From contig NZ_FUZU01000002.1 in the NCBI RefSeq assembly GCF_900167975.1, forward strand, positions 1,123,501 through 1,187,500: DNA of 64,000 nt. The letters run 5' to 3'. Each line of letters starts with the position of its first letter. Within the stretch, counting starts at the first letter, position 1. Positions 46,993-55,297 of this stretch are shown one piece after another. Under the pieces are notes generated by a model. It was given only the letters and a program-made list of their open reading frames with translations, ran no database searches and had not been told where the DNA came from. The position numbers and the translations under genes are program-made. The stretch is from Ohtaekwangia koreensis. Its GTDB lineage: Bacteria > Bacteroidota > Bacteroidia > Cytophagales > Cyclobacteriaceae.

Positions 46993-47021
46993 AGAGCGGA
47001 ATATACTTCCGCTCTTTTTTT
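46993..47021 (+). terminator. Terminator after the SPFH gene
   Basis: AGAGCGGAA (46993-47001), loop TATAC, TTCCGCTCT (47007-47015), then a run of seven T. It begins 27 bases after the SPFH stop. The rest of 46966-47320 holds only the operator-like sequence annotated separately. Confidence 0.9.
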
Positions 47022-47222
47022 GTTTTATGATTCTGCGGAAGATATAGGCTAAAGTTGTTCACGTTATTATTTTCCTGTCACCACTCATTTGTCCCTACAT
47101 AGCGCAGTTAAACGTTTGCGCCCCAACACAGATGCGTGGTACAGTTATATATGAATGCATGGCATTTGTGAACTTGTCTGCGCTTTCCCCGCTGTATCAT
47201 CCGAGATCTTGAATCAGTTTTA

Positions 47223-47260
47223 AACTGATATGGTCAAAATAAACAAAACTGAAACTGTTT
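47223..47260 (+). promoter_or_regulatory. Candidate MocR operator, copy B
   Basis: AACTGATATGGTCAAAA, five variable bases, AAAA and TGAAACTGTTT repeat copy A (42240-42277) at 32 of 38 positions and in the same orientation. It ends 60 bases before the EamA start. The five adjacent variable bases in the middle fit a spacer between two protein-contact zones. I infer the same MocR regulator controls the gene run that begins at 47321. Confidence 0.6.
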
Positions 47261-47320
47261 TTTTTACGTAATAACTTCAAGATTTGAGTTCTGTTTCACA
47301 CACTATAACAAAACACGCCC

Positions 47321-48238
47321 TTGAAAAGAGAATTACTATTTGCGTACATCGCTTTGGTTGCGATTTGTATCATCTGGGGAACAACGTACCTCGTGATGCG
47401 AATGGCTGTTGTCGAGTTTCCTCCGTTCTTGTTTGTATCGGTTCGCCAGATTATTGCCGGATTGATCCTTGCAGGTTTCATGCTTACCATCGGTAAGATA
47501 AAATTACCCGGAAAGGCTTATATCATTCGCCAGGCGATTGCAGGATTCTTTATGATCACACTTGGCAACGGGTTGGTTGCATGGGCTGAAGTACATATAC
47601 CCAGTGGTGTTGCTGCGGTTATCTGCTCATTGATGCCGGTCACGGTTATTATGATCAACCTTTCTATCAATAGAGAAGAACGTCCTACCGTTCCGATTAT
47701 GCTCGGTGTAGCGATTGGTATGATTGGTATCATTCTCATCTTCAGTGAACACATCAGTGAATTTACAAGGATTGAATATATACTCGGTATCGTGATGACA
47801 TTTGTTGCCGTATTGAGCTGGGCCAGCGCCAGTATATGGTTGAAGAAGCATAGCGAGAATTCAAATCCATTTCTAAACGCAGGACTTCAAATGTTCTTCG
47901 GTGGTGTATGGATGATTCCCTTGTCTTTAATGTTCGATGACTTGAGTGAAGCGCATTGGACACCTGCTATTATATATCCATTAATATACCTGATCGTAAT
48001 GGGGTCCATTGTTGCGTATGCATGTTACTCCTATGTACTGCGCAAATTGCCTATGACAATCGTGTCCCTTTATGCTTACGTGAACCCTTTAGTGGCCGTG
48101 GTATTGGGATGGTTTGTACTTGGTGAAAAGCTTAACCTGAAGATATGGATGGCCATTCTTCTCACGGTGGCAGGTATATATATTGTCAACCGAGGCTACC
48201 AGCTCCGTGATGCATGGAAGGCTCAATTCAGCAGGTAG
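47321..48238 (+). CDS. EamA/DMT-superfamily transporter
   Basis: The 305-residue protein uses a TTG start (47321) and has ten hydrophobic segments in two EamA halves: ICIIWGTTYLVMRMAVVEFPP opens the first, and ILGIVMTFVAVLSWASASIW opens the second. Proteins of this type export amino acids and other small metabolites. They are frequent partners of MocR regulators. A copy of the duplicated operator-like sequence precedes it by 60 bases. It is the first of ten closely spaced genes. Confidence 0.88.
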   Translation: MKRELLFAYIALVAICIIWGTTYLVMRMAVVEFPPFLFVSVRQIIAGLILAGFMLTIGKIKLPGKAYIIRQAIAGFFMITLGNGLVAWAEVHIPSGVAAVICSLMPVTVIMINLSINREERPTVPIMLGVAIGMIGIILIFSEHISEFTRIEYILGIVMTFVAVLSWASASIWLKKHSENSNPFLNAGLQMFFGGVWMIPLSLMFDDLSEAHWTPAIIYPLIYLIVMGSIVAYACYSYVLRKLPMTIVSLYAYVNPLVAVVLGWFVLGEKLNLKIWMAILLTVAGIYIVNRGYQLRDAWKAQFSR

Positions 48239-48240
48239 CA

Positions 48241-48615
48241 ATGCAATCCATTTTATTTCAAACTACTGACTGGAGTGCTGTTCCCGTTACACAGCATAGC
48301 GGAGAACAAGGTATAGCTTTGTGGCGAACGAAGCAGCTTGGAGGTTTACGCATCAGGCTCGTGGAGTATTCTGCTAACTACCGGGCTGATCATTGGTGTA
48401 AGGCAGGTCACATTGTGTATTGTATCGAAGGTGAAATGATTTCAGAGCTGGCGGATGGCAGAACCTATACGCTATCAAAGGGAATGACATACGAGGTTTC
48501 TGATAATGTAAGTATACATCGTTCGTACTCCAAAGACGGTGTGAAGCTTCTGATCATTGACGGAGATTTTTTAAAACATGAATATAATAGAGTAGATAAT
48601 CCATGGAGAATGTAA
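48241..48615 (+). CDS. DHCW-type cupin-fold protein
   Basis: The ATG at 48241 gives 124 residues; the frame also opens at 48214, inside the EamA gene. A cupin barrel is seen in LRIRLVEYSANYRADHWCKAGHIVYCIEGEM, which carries the DHWC segment that names this group, and in YEVSDNVSIHRSYSKDG. The group has no assigned reaction. It starts 2 bases after the EamA stop and its end overlaps the next gene by 13 bases, so it belongs to this operon. Confidence 0.8.
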   Translation: MQSILFQTTDWSAVPVTQHSGEQGIALWRTKQLGGLRIRLVEYSANYRADHWCKAGHIVYCIEGEMISELADGRTYTLSKGMTYEVSDNVSIHRSYSKDGVKLLIIDGDFLKHEYNRVDNPWRM

Positions 48616-49067
48616 CTGCTAAAGTTGTAACGTACCGACCGGAGCATCAGCCGTGGTTTGAAAAATTTAACCGCACCTGGATCGAACGATATTTTTGGAT
48701 GGAGCCAATCGATTTTGAAGTGTTGCAGCATCCGGATAAGTATATCATTGAGAAAGGTGGTACCATACTAATGGTATATGCCGGTGATACAGTTGCAGGC
48801 ACTGCAGCGTTGAAATATGTATCTCCTGGTATTTATGAGTTCACCAAAATGGCAGTGGACGAAAAATTTCAGGGATTGAAACTAGGCAGGTTGCTGGCAG
48901 AAACTTCGATCGCAGAAGCCAAAGCGCTGGGCGCCGTTAAAATTATACTATACTCACACACGAGTCTTACAACAGCCATTGGGTTGTATCGGAAATTAGG
49001 ATTTATAGAGGTACCTGTGGATGGCCCCTATAAAAGGAGTGATATAAAAATGGAATTGGCATTATGA
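48603..49067 (+). CDS. GNAT-family N-acetyltransferase (1)
   Basis: The 154-residue protein has a GNAT fold: FTKMAVDEKFQGLKLGRLLAETSIAEAKALG (strand 4 and the acetyl-CoA-binding QGLKLGR loop), then LYRKLGFIEVP. The acceptor is unknown. It overlaps the cupin gene by 13 bases and the next gene by 4 (ATGA), both typical of coupled translation. Confidence 0.87.
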   Translation: MENVTAKVVTYRPEHQPWFEKFNRTWIERYFWMEPIDFEVLQHPDKYIIEKGGTILMVYAGDTVAGTAALKYVSPGIYEFTKMAVDEKFQGLKLGRLLAETSIAEAKALGAVKIILYSHTSLTTAIGLYRKLGFIEVPVDGPYKRSDIKMELAL

Positions 49068-49582
49068 AATCGGATATCAGAATAAGAAGAGCAACCGTTG
49101 CTGACAAGACTACACTTTGTGCGCTGGGGAAAAAAACGTTTCATGAAACGTTTGATCCCTACAACACGCCTGAGGATATGGAGTCGTATGTAAGCGTAGC
49201 ATTTACTGACGAACAATTAGAAAGTGAGTTGAAGGAAAAAGATACCGTTTTCTTTCTGGCTGAAGATGGAGCTATACCAGCAGGCTATATTAAACTTCGA
49301 AAGGGAAAAAAGCAGGAGGCATTGCCCGACGAACAAATTGAGCTTCATCGTATTTATGTAGACAAGGAATATTTCGGACAAGGTGTGGGTGAAGCTTTGT
49401 TTCAGGCTGGTCTTGAATATGCGAAGCAGGCTGACTGTAAGGTAATATGGCTGGGAGTATGGGAGGAAAATGAGCGGGCAATAGCGTTTTATAGAAAAAA
49501 AGGATTTGAAAAATTCAGTTCACATGTATTCCTGCTCGGTACTGATCCACAGACGGATTGGTTAATGAAGAAATATATATAG
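49064..49582 (+). CDS. GNAT-family N-acetyltransferase (2)
   Basis: The 172-residue protein has IELHRIYVDKEYFGQGVGEALFQAGLEYAKQ (acetyl-CoA loop GQGVGE) and AIAFYRKKGFEKFSSHVF. This group includes polyamine and amino-acid acetyltransferases of the PaiA type, and a PaiB-like gene is in the same run (51839), so a spermidine-like substrate is worth considering but not shown. Its start overlaps the previous stop by 4 bases. Confidence 0.86.
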   Translation: MKSDIRIRRATVADKTTLCALGKKTFHETFDPYNTPEDMESYVSVAFTDEQLESELKEKDTVFFLAEDGAIPAGYIKLRKGKKQEALPDEQIELHRIYVDKEYFGQGVGEALFQAGLEYAKQADCKVIWLGVWEENERAIAFYRKKGFEKFSSHVFLLGTDPQTDWLMKKYI

Positions 49583-49593
49583 TATATATAACT

Positions 49594-50091
49594 ATGCATT
49601 TTAGAATTGCCACCATACAAGATCTGCCTACAATTGTTGCGATCTATAACACTACGGTAGCCGGCAGAATGGTAACAGCTGACACGGAGCCTGTTTCTGT
49701 AGAGAGCAGAGTGAAGTGGTTTGATGCACATGCTACAGCCGACCGGCCATTGTGGATGGTAGAGGATGAAGACTCCGCTATAGTAGGCTGGGTAAGCATT
49801 CAGTCATTTTATGGACGACCAGCGTATCATGGTACAACGGAAATATCAATTTACCTCGATCCGGAATATCGCGGTAAAGGGTTAGGGAAAAAGATTTTGC
49901 AGCAGGCTATAGATGAGTGCCGGACACTCGGGATTAAAACACTGCTCGGTTTCATCTTTGCGCACAATGAGCCTAGTCTGAAGTTATTCAGACACGCAGG
50001 GTTTACCGATTGGGCATTGTTCCCGGATATAGCGGTGTTGGATGGTGTGGAACGAAGCCTTATAATTTTAGGAAAACGTATCGCGCAGTAA
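49594..50091 (+). CDS. GNAT-family N-acetyltransferase (3), phosphinothricin-acetyltransferase-like
   Basis: The ATG at 49594 gives 165 residues. Typical of the PAT group are FRIATIQDLPTIVAIYN at the start, ISIYLDPEYRGKGLGKKILQQAIDEC with the GKGLGK loop, and a later LFRHAGFTDWALFPDIAVLDG. It probably acetylates a small amine or amino-acid analogue. The gap to the previous gene is 11 bases and to the next only 2. Confidence 0.86.
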   Translation: MHFRIATIQDLPTIVAIYNTTVAGRMVTADTEPVSVESRVKWFDAHATADRPLWMVEDEDSAIVGWVSIQSFYGRPAYHGTTEISIYLDPEYRGKGLGKKILQQAIDECRTLGIKTLLGFIFAHNEPSLKLFRHAGFTDWALFPDIAVLDGVERSLIILGKRIAQ

Positions 50092-50093
50092 AT

Positions 50094-50597
50094 ATGAAAA
50101 AGCTCGCATGGTTTGAACGGCAATTTACATTTGGGCTTCCTGCTGGTATGCTCCCGTTTTACCTGGAGCGACTCAGTGGAACCGCTATTCGTATAGAGGC
50201 TAAAGTAAAAGATATAACCGAAGCTATACTTTCGGAAAGACGAAACGAAAAGTGGAGTATAAAACAGAATATAGGACACCTCGCGGAAGTCGATGAGGTT
50301 GCCAATCATCGGATAGATCAGATGTTGCAGGGCGTGCCTGTGATGCTGCCTGCCGTATTTGAGCCCAAAGACTATAATCAGCAACCTGTACAGGAAGTGC
50401 TTGAATACTTTCGTGAAAACAGGCTGAAGAACCTGGCGAAGTATAAAAGTATTCGTGAGGAAGATCTTGCTAAGTCATCGCTTCATCCGCGATTACAATT
50501 GCAGATGAACCCGGTTGATCTCGCATTCTTTGATGCTGAGCATGATGATCACCACCTGGTAATGATAGAAGAAATACTTACTGCCAGTACCCGGTAA
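50094..50597 (+). CDS. DinB-family protein (1)
   Basis: The ATG at 50094 gives 167 residues; the longer frame overlaps the previous gene. Four helices with His residues in the DinB positions are visible: IKQNIGHLAEVDEVANHRI and FFDAEHDDHHLVMIEE. DinB-type proteins are metal-binding helix bundles, with some acting as thiol S-transferases. Function here is unknown. It starts 2 bases after the third acetyltransferase and is followed by 87 bases before the next gene. Confidence 0.82.
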   Translation: MKKLAWFERQFTFGLPAGMLPFYLERLSGTAIRIEAKVKDITEAILSERRNEKWSIKQNIGHLAEVDEVANHRIDQMLQGVPVMLPAVFEPKDYNQQPVQEVLEYFRENRLKNLAKYKSIREEDLAKSSLHPRLQLQMNPVDLAFFDAEHDDHHLVMIEEILTASTR

Positions 50598-50684
50598 CCG
50601 GATTTCCAGGCAGCATACGTATATATAGCACGTGCTTAACAGGAATTTTGATTTGTATTTCCAACACCCTAATCCATACAATCA

Positions 50685-51263
50685 ATGTCAAAGAAAATTA
50701 CCATCGTAGCATTCGACAAGTTTACCGATGTAGATGTATACCTTGCATGGGATCTATTCAATCGAGTTAAGCTGATTGATGACTCCTGGTTGGTAAAAAT
50801 AGTAGGCACTGAAAAAACACATACCTCGGTTACAGGTCTTCCGCTACATATACACGGTACGATTGAAGAATGCGCCACTGCTGATGTTGTATTTTTTTCA
50901 AGCGGTCCTGGCACACGGAAATTAATGCGTGATACAGATTACTTGAGTCGCTTTAACCTTGATCCAACGAGACAATTAATTTGCTCTATGTGTTCAGGTT
51001 CGTTAATTCTTGCGGGCTTGGGATTACTAAATGATATCACTGCCACCACTTATCCAACAGCGATTGAAGAATTAAAATCGTTTGGTGTTACGGTAGAGGA
51101 GAAACCACTAGTGATACATGGCAATATCGCTACCGCTGCAGGTTGCCTGGCGGCTATCGACCTTGTGGGATGGGCCATCGAACGCACGTTAAATACACTT
51201 GCAAAAGACGAAGTACTTGCCTCCGTTCAACCCGTAGGCAAAGGCCTGGAGTGTATATATTAA
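50685..51263 (+). CDS. DJ-1/PfpI-family protein
   Basis: The 192-residue protein begins KKITIVAFDKFTDVDVYLAWDLFNRV, as in the DJ-1/AraC-N subgroup, and has the nucleophile Cys in LICSMCSGSLILAGLGLL plus an FFSSGPGTRKLM loop. This subgroup includes isonitrile hydratases and glutamine-amidotransferase-like stress proteins; the reaction is unknown. It is cytoplasmic (no signal). It sits in the middle of the run and may be the first gene of a sub-operon, since 87 bases precede it. Confidence 0.84.
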   Translation: MSKKITIVAFDKFTDVDVYLAWDLFNRVKLIDDSWLVKIVGTEKTHTSVTGLPLHIHGTIEECATADVVFFSSGPGTRKLMRDTDYLSRFNLDPTRQLICSMCSGSLILAGLGLLNDITATTYPTAIEELKSFGVTVEEKPLVIHGNIATAAGCLAAIDLVGWAIERTLNTLAKDEVLASVQPVGKGLECIY

Positions 51264-51360
51264 TGTAACTCTATACATATATTTTATCGATCGCATATAT
51301 CGAGGGATAAATTTCTCTAGACATCATATTCTCATATTAACGGATAATTTCATAGAAACT

Positions 51361-51810
51361 ATGCTCACACAAGTTCTCAAAACAGTATTCAACAGAGATC
51401 TTTTAAAATTGAAACAGGAGATCGCGTCTTATAAACATGAACCTAACCTTTGGAAAATAGAAAAGAATATAGCCAACCCGGCCGGAAATCTCTGTCTCCA
51501 TTTAGTAGGTAATCTCAATACCTATATAGGTGCAACCTTGGGTAACACAGGCTATATCCGCCATCGTGATTTGGAATTTTCATCACGAGATGTTCCACAG
51601 GAGGAATTGATTCGGAAGGTTGAGGAAACTATACAGGTGGTTGACCGTGTGCTCTCTACATTAACCGAATCACAACTTAATGAAGAGTACCCGTTACTGG
51701 TATTGGCCGAGAAAACTTCAACCGGTTTTTTTCTGGTGCATTTAGCAACGCACCTTACATATCACCTTGGACAGGTAAACTACCATCGCAGGTTGCTTGA
51801 CAGCAATTGA
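51361..51810 (+). CDS. DinB-family protein (2), DUF1572-like
   Basis: The 149-residue protein is a DinB-type helix bundle. It has CLHLVGNLNTYIGATLG and a C-terminal LVHLATHLTYHLGQVNYHRRLL, where the three His positions fit the metal-binding pattern. This is more like the DUF1572/YfiT-type group than the first DinB protein in the run. No function is assigned. It is 97 bases after the DJ-1-like gene and 28 bases before the PaiB-like gene. Confidence 0.82.
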   Translation: MLTQVLKTVFNRDLLKLKQEIASYKHEPNLWKIEKNIANPAGNLCLHLVGNLNTYIGATLGNTGYIRHRDLEFSSRDVPQEELIRKVEETIQVVDRVLSTLTESQLNEEYPLLVLAEKTSTGFFLVHLATHLTYHLGQVNYHRRLLDSN

Positions 51811-51838
51811 AATACTATTCAATCTTAATACAAAAGAG

Positions 51839-52459
51839 ATGTATACCCCAAAGCAATTCAAGAACGATAATGATGCAGAGATAAAGGAATTTGTCAGACA
51901 CAATGGTTTTGGAATTCTGGTTAGTCAGAAGGAAGGAGCCATGTTGGCAACGCATATACCTTTGGAATTGTCGGAAGACGGCACGAAGCTGTCCGGGCAT
52001 ATATCCCGTGGTAATCCACAATGGAAAAGTTTTACAACGGATGATGTGCTGGTGATCTTCAACGGGCCACACACTTATATATCATCTTCCTGGTATAATC
52101 ACGCGAATGTGCCCACCTGGAATTATATAGCGGTTCACGCATACGGCAAAATCAACATCATAGAAGACGAGGAACTGTTTAATTCATTGGCGAACCTGAT
52201 GAACAAGTACGAAAAGAACTCACAGCATCCTGTTACAGTAGAAAAGCTCACACCTGAATATATAAAACGTGCCATGCAGGGAGTCGTTGGCTTTGAGGTC
52301 ACCATAACAAAACTGGAAGCAACGTATAAGCTATCACAAAATCGTGATCACGAAAGCTATAATTCCATTGTTCACGAATTAGAGAAACGTAAAGATGAGA
52401 ACTCCGAGCAAATCGCCCAGGCGATGGTAAAGAACCACGCTTCACTTTTCAACACTTAA
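51839..52459 (+). CDS. PaiB-like FMN-binding protein
   Basis: The ATG at 51839 gives 206 residues. MYTPKQFKNDNDAEIKEFVR and the later SGHISRGNPQWKSF, LVIFNGPHTYISSSWY and VPTWNYIAVHAYGKINI are typical of the PaiB family, a split-barrel flavin-binding fold. In Bacillus, PaiB is encoded with the polyamine acetyltransferase PaiA and affects protease production. The three GNAT genes in this run make a similar pairing possible. It starts 28 bases after the second DinB gene. Confidence 0.86.
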   Translation: MYTPKQFKNDNDAEIKEFVRHNGFGILVSQKEGAMLATHIPLELSEDGTKLSGHISRGNPQWKSFTTDDVLVIFNGPHTYISSSWYNHANVPTWNYIAVHAYGKINIIEDEELFNSLANLMNKYEKNSQHPVTVEKLTPEYIKRAMQGVVGFEVTITKLEATYKLSQNRDHESYNSIVHELEKRKDENSEQIAQAMVKNHASLFNT

Positions 52460-52472
52460 TATCCCAACAACC

Positions 52473-53885
52473 ATGCATCCGCTTTTAGAAAACGATAAAC
52501 AAGATCTGCGCCAAATACTGAGTAATACAGTGACGCTGGCAGAAGAATATTTAGCGCAGCAGGAGTCACTGCCGCCAGGTCGTTTTATCAAAGATATACC
52601 GCTGGAAGATATACCCGAGCGTGGCGAAAGTGCACTCCATGCACTGGAATATTTCAAGCAACACTACGCACCCTATATAACCAACAGTGCCGGTCCGCGG
52701 TATTTTGGTTTTGTTACCGGAGGGTCAACGCCTGCAGCGGTAGCCGGAGATTGGCTGGTAAGCGCTTACGATCAGAACGCTTGTGGCAGTAACGACTCCA
52801 TAGCACCACAGGTAGAGCGCCAGACTATACATTTTTTTAAACAGCTTTTTGGATTAGACGATATATACTTCGGAAGCTTTGTAACCGGAGCAACGGTGTC
52901 CAACCAGGTAGGTCTCGCGTTGGGCCGTCAGTGGGTTGGTGAGCAATATGGCAAAGATTTTAGTGCTGAGGGAAGCTATAACGTTTTACCAGTGAAGGTG
53001 GTGAGCGCTACACCGCACTCGAGTATTCTGAAGTCCATGGCTATATTAGGCATGGGCAGAAATACGCTTGTTAAAATTGACACCTTGCCTGATCGTGAAG
53101 CTATAGATATAGTGGCATTGGAAAAATATCTGCAGACCGTAAATGAGCCGGTAATTGTTGTTGCCAATGCGGGCACTGTAAATACGGTAGACTTTGATGA
53201 TCTGGAAGCTATTGGCAAACTGAAAGCGAAATATCCTTTCTGGTTACATATAGATGCAGCCTTTGGTGGATTCGCTGTACTGTCAAAAAAATACACTCAT
53301 CTCGTACAAGGTATAAATCATGGCGACAGCATCACTATTGATGCTCATAAATGGCTGAATGTTCCCTACGATGCAGCGATGCAGTTTACGCGTCACAAGC
53401 GTATTCAATTAAAAGTATTCCAAAACAGTGCTGCGTACCTGGGTGATCCTGAGCAAAGTCCGGATTACTTTCACTATACACCTGAGAACTCGCGCAGATG
53501 GCGAGCACTTCCTTCCTGGTTTACACTGAAGGCTTATGGAAGAGAAGGTCATCGCGAAATTGTAGAACGTAATTGCGACACGGCATATAGTCTTGGTGAG
53601 AAGATCAAGCAATCATCTGAGTTCAGGTTGCTGGCTCCCGTTCGTATGAATGTAGTTTGCTTTACGTTGAATCAGGAGGGAGTGACCTTTGATGGTATAC
53701 GCGCATATCTGAGCGCAATCCGTGATGATGGCCGGGCATTCTTTACCCCAACGCTTTATAAAGGCGTGCCTGCCATCCGTGCTGCTATTTCAAACTGGCA
53801 AACAACGGAGGCCGATATTCAACTCGCATTTGATGTGCTCACAGAAGTGTATCAAACACAAAAGCACACTTTGATACCTGCGTAA
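52473..53885 (+). CDS. PLP-dependent group II decarboxylase (aromatic-amino-acid-decarboxylase-like)
   Basis: The 470-residue protein has the pyridoxal-decarboxylase II layout: PRYFGFVTGGSTPAAVAGD, the middle segment VVANAGTVNTVDFDDLEAI, and the PLP lysine in ITIDAHKWLNVPYD. It probably removes CO2 from an amino acid such as an aromatic one or glutamate, giving an amine; the neighbouring acetyltransferases and exporter could then act on that amine, which is inference. It closes the ten-gene run (13 bases after the PaiB gene). Confidence 0.87.
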   Translation: MHPLLENDKQDLRQILSNTVTLAEEYLAQQESLPPGRFIKDIPLEDIPERGESALHALEYFKQHYAPYITNSAGPRYFGFVTGGSTPAAVAGDWLVSAYDQNACGSNDSIAPQVERQTIHFFKQLFGLDDIYFGSFVTGATVSNQVGLALGRQWVGEQYGKDFSAEGSYNVLPVKVVSATPHSSILKSMAILGMGRNTLVKIDTLPDREAIDIVALEKYLQTVNEPVIVVANAGTVNTVDFDDLEAIGKLKAKYPFWLHIDAAFGGFAVLSKKYTHLVQGINHGDSITIDAHKWLNVPYDAAMQFTRHKRIQLKVFQNSAAYLGDPEQSPDYFHYTPENSRRWRALPSWFTLKAYGREGHREIVERNCDTAYSLGEKIKQSSEFRLLAPVRMNVVCFTLNQEGVTFDGIRAYLSAIRDDGRAFFTPTLYKGVPAIRAAISNWQTTEADIQLAFDVLTEVYQTQKHTLIPA

Positions 53886-54050
53886 ACATGTATCAGCAAA
53901 AACATAAATATGAAACTGCGATCTTTACAAAATTAAGTTTGCTCTTTTACAGGAATACAAAAGATTTAGGGCTTGCGATAGAAAATATACCCGCAGGCAG
54001 GGATATGTCAGCAATAATTAGGAAATTTCACCCTGTAACTCTTTAATATC

Positions 54051-55124
54051 ATGACAACTTTAACGACTTCAATCCCAGTGCAGCGTATTGCGAAATCGAG
54101 AATCAAAGAAGTTGATTTCAATAACCTGGAATTCGGAAAATACATTGCTGACCACATGGTGGTCGCAGATTTTAAAGATGGTAAATGGCATGAGCCTGCA
54201 ATTTTCCCATATGGTGATATGCTCATGAGTCCCGCGATGCTTTCACTTCATTATGGTCAGGCAGTATTCGAAGGGATGAAAGCCTTCTTCATGAATGATG
54301 GTAACATCAATATATTTCGTCCGCAGAAACACCATGCACGTTTCAACAGATCACTCGATCGTATGTGTATGCCGCAGATCAGCGAGGAAGCTTTTATTCA
54401 GTCACTACGCGCGTTGATTGAACTCGATAAAGATTGGATCCCTACCAGCGAAGGATCTTCATTCTATATTCGTCCATTCATGTTTGCTTACGAAGCAAGA
54501 CTCGGTGTTAAAGTTGCCGATCATTTCAAATTTATAATTATCAATAGTCCTGTAGCTGCATACCAGGCTAAACCATACCGCCTGAAAGTAGAAGATACAT
54601 ACGTACGTACTGCTGAAGGAGGTACTGGCTTTGCTAAATGTGCGGGTAATTATGGCGGAGCATTTTATCCTACACAGATTGCACGTGAGGAGGGCTTCGA
54701 TCAAATTCTTTGGACGGATCACAAAGAGCATAAGTATATAGATGAGGTTGGTATGATGAACGTGATGTTCGTGATCAACGGAAAACTCGTCACACCTAAA
54801 TTGACAACAGCCATTCTCGATGGTATTACGCGTGACACAATTTTAACGCTTGCAAAAGATATGGGCGTTACGGTTGAAGAACGTAAAGTAAGCATCGATG
54901 AAATTGAAGCTGGCTTGAAAGATGGCTCTGTAACAGAAGCTTTCGGAACAGGTACCGCTGCCGTTGTGGCGCCGATTGCCGTAATCAAAATCAAAGGAAA
55001 TGATTTAATTATACCAGAGGCCGGACCAGACAGCTTCCAGCTTCGCGTGAAGAAAAAATTAAATGATATCCGTATGGGTGTTGAACCCGACAAGCACGGA
55101 TGGAATTATATCATTCACGTTTAA
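54051..55124 (+). CDS. ilvE2: Branched-chain amino acid aminotransferase (second copy, long type)
   Basis: The 357-residue protein has the eukaryotic/type II BCAT features: SPAMLSLHYGQAVFEGMKAF, RPFMFAYEARLGVKVADHF, KCAGNYGGAFYPTQIAREEGFDQILWTDHKEHKYIDEVG with the PLP Lys (in KCAGNYGG), and GITRDTILTLAKDMGV. It works on Val, Leu and Ile. No attenuator is seen upstream, only a possible -7 box (TAAGTTTG at 53934-53941), so it may be a catabolic or constitutive enzyme. The first copy opens the ilv operon. Confidence 0.92.
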   Translation: MTTLTTSIPVQRIAKSRIKEVDFNNLEFGKYIADHMVVADFKDGKWHEPAIFPYGDMLMSPAMLSLHYGQAVFEGMKAFFMNDGNINIFRPQKHHARFNRSLDRMCMPQISEEAFIQSLRALIELDKDWIPTSEGSSFYIRPFMFAYEARLGVKVADHFKFIIINSPVAAYQAKPYRLKVEDTYVRTAEGGTGFAKCAGNYGGAFYPTQIAREEGFDQILWTDHKEHKYIDEVGMMNVMFVINGKLVTPKLTTAILDGITRDTILTLAKDMGVTVEERKVSIDEIEAGLKDGSVTEAFGTGTAAVVAPIAVIKIKGNDLIIPEAGPDSFQLRVKKKLNDIRMGVEPDKHGWNYIIHV

Positions 55125-55229
55125 ACCTTGCCTTACTGGACCATGTATTAAACATTTCCGGAAGAGCTTGTGGTGAGGTTGAAATATATACTTGCTAAAT
55201 ATAGTTAAAAATAAAATTAAGAATTGCCT

Positions 55230-55285
55230 AAACCTCATCCAGATACTTTCCTTTCAGGGAAGTTGCACGGATGAGGTTTCTTTTT
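55230..55285 (+). terminator. Terminator after the second branched-chain aminotransferase
   Basis: AAACCTCATCC (55230-55240) pairs with GGATGAGGTTT (55269-55279), with a shorter inner stem (TTCC/GGAA) in the loop, then TCTTTTT. It precedes the ATG at 55298 by only 13 bases, so the following gene may need its own promoter or read-through. Confidence 0.78.
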
Positions 55286-55297
55286 GAAACTGATTTT

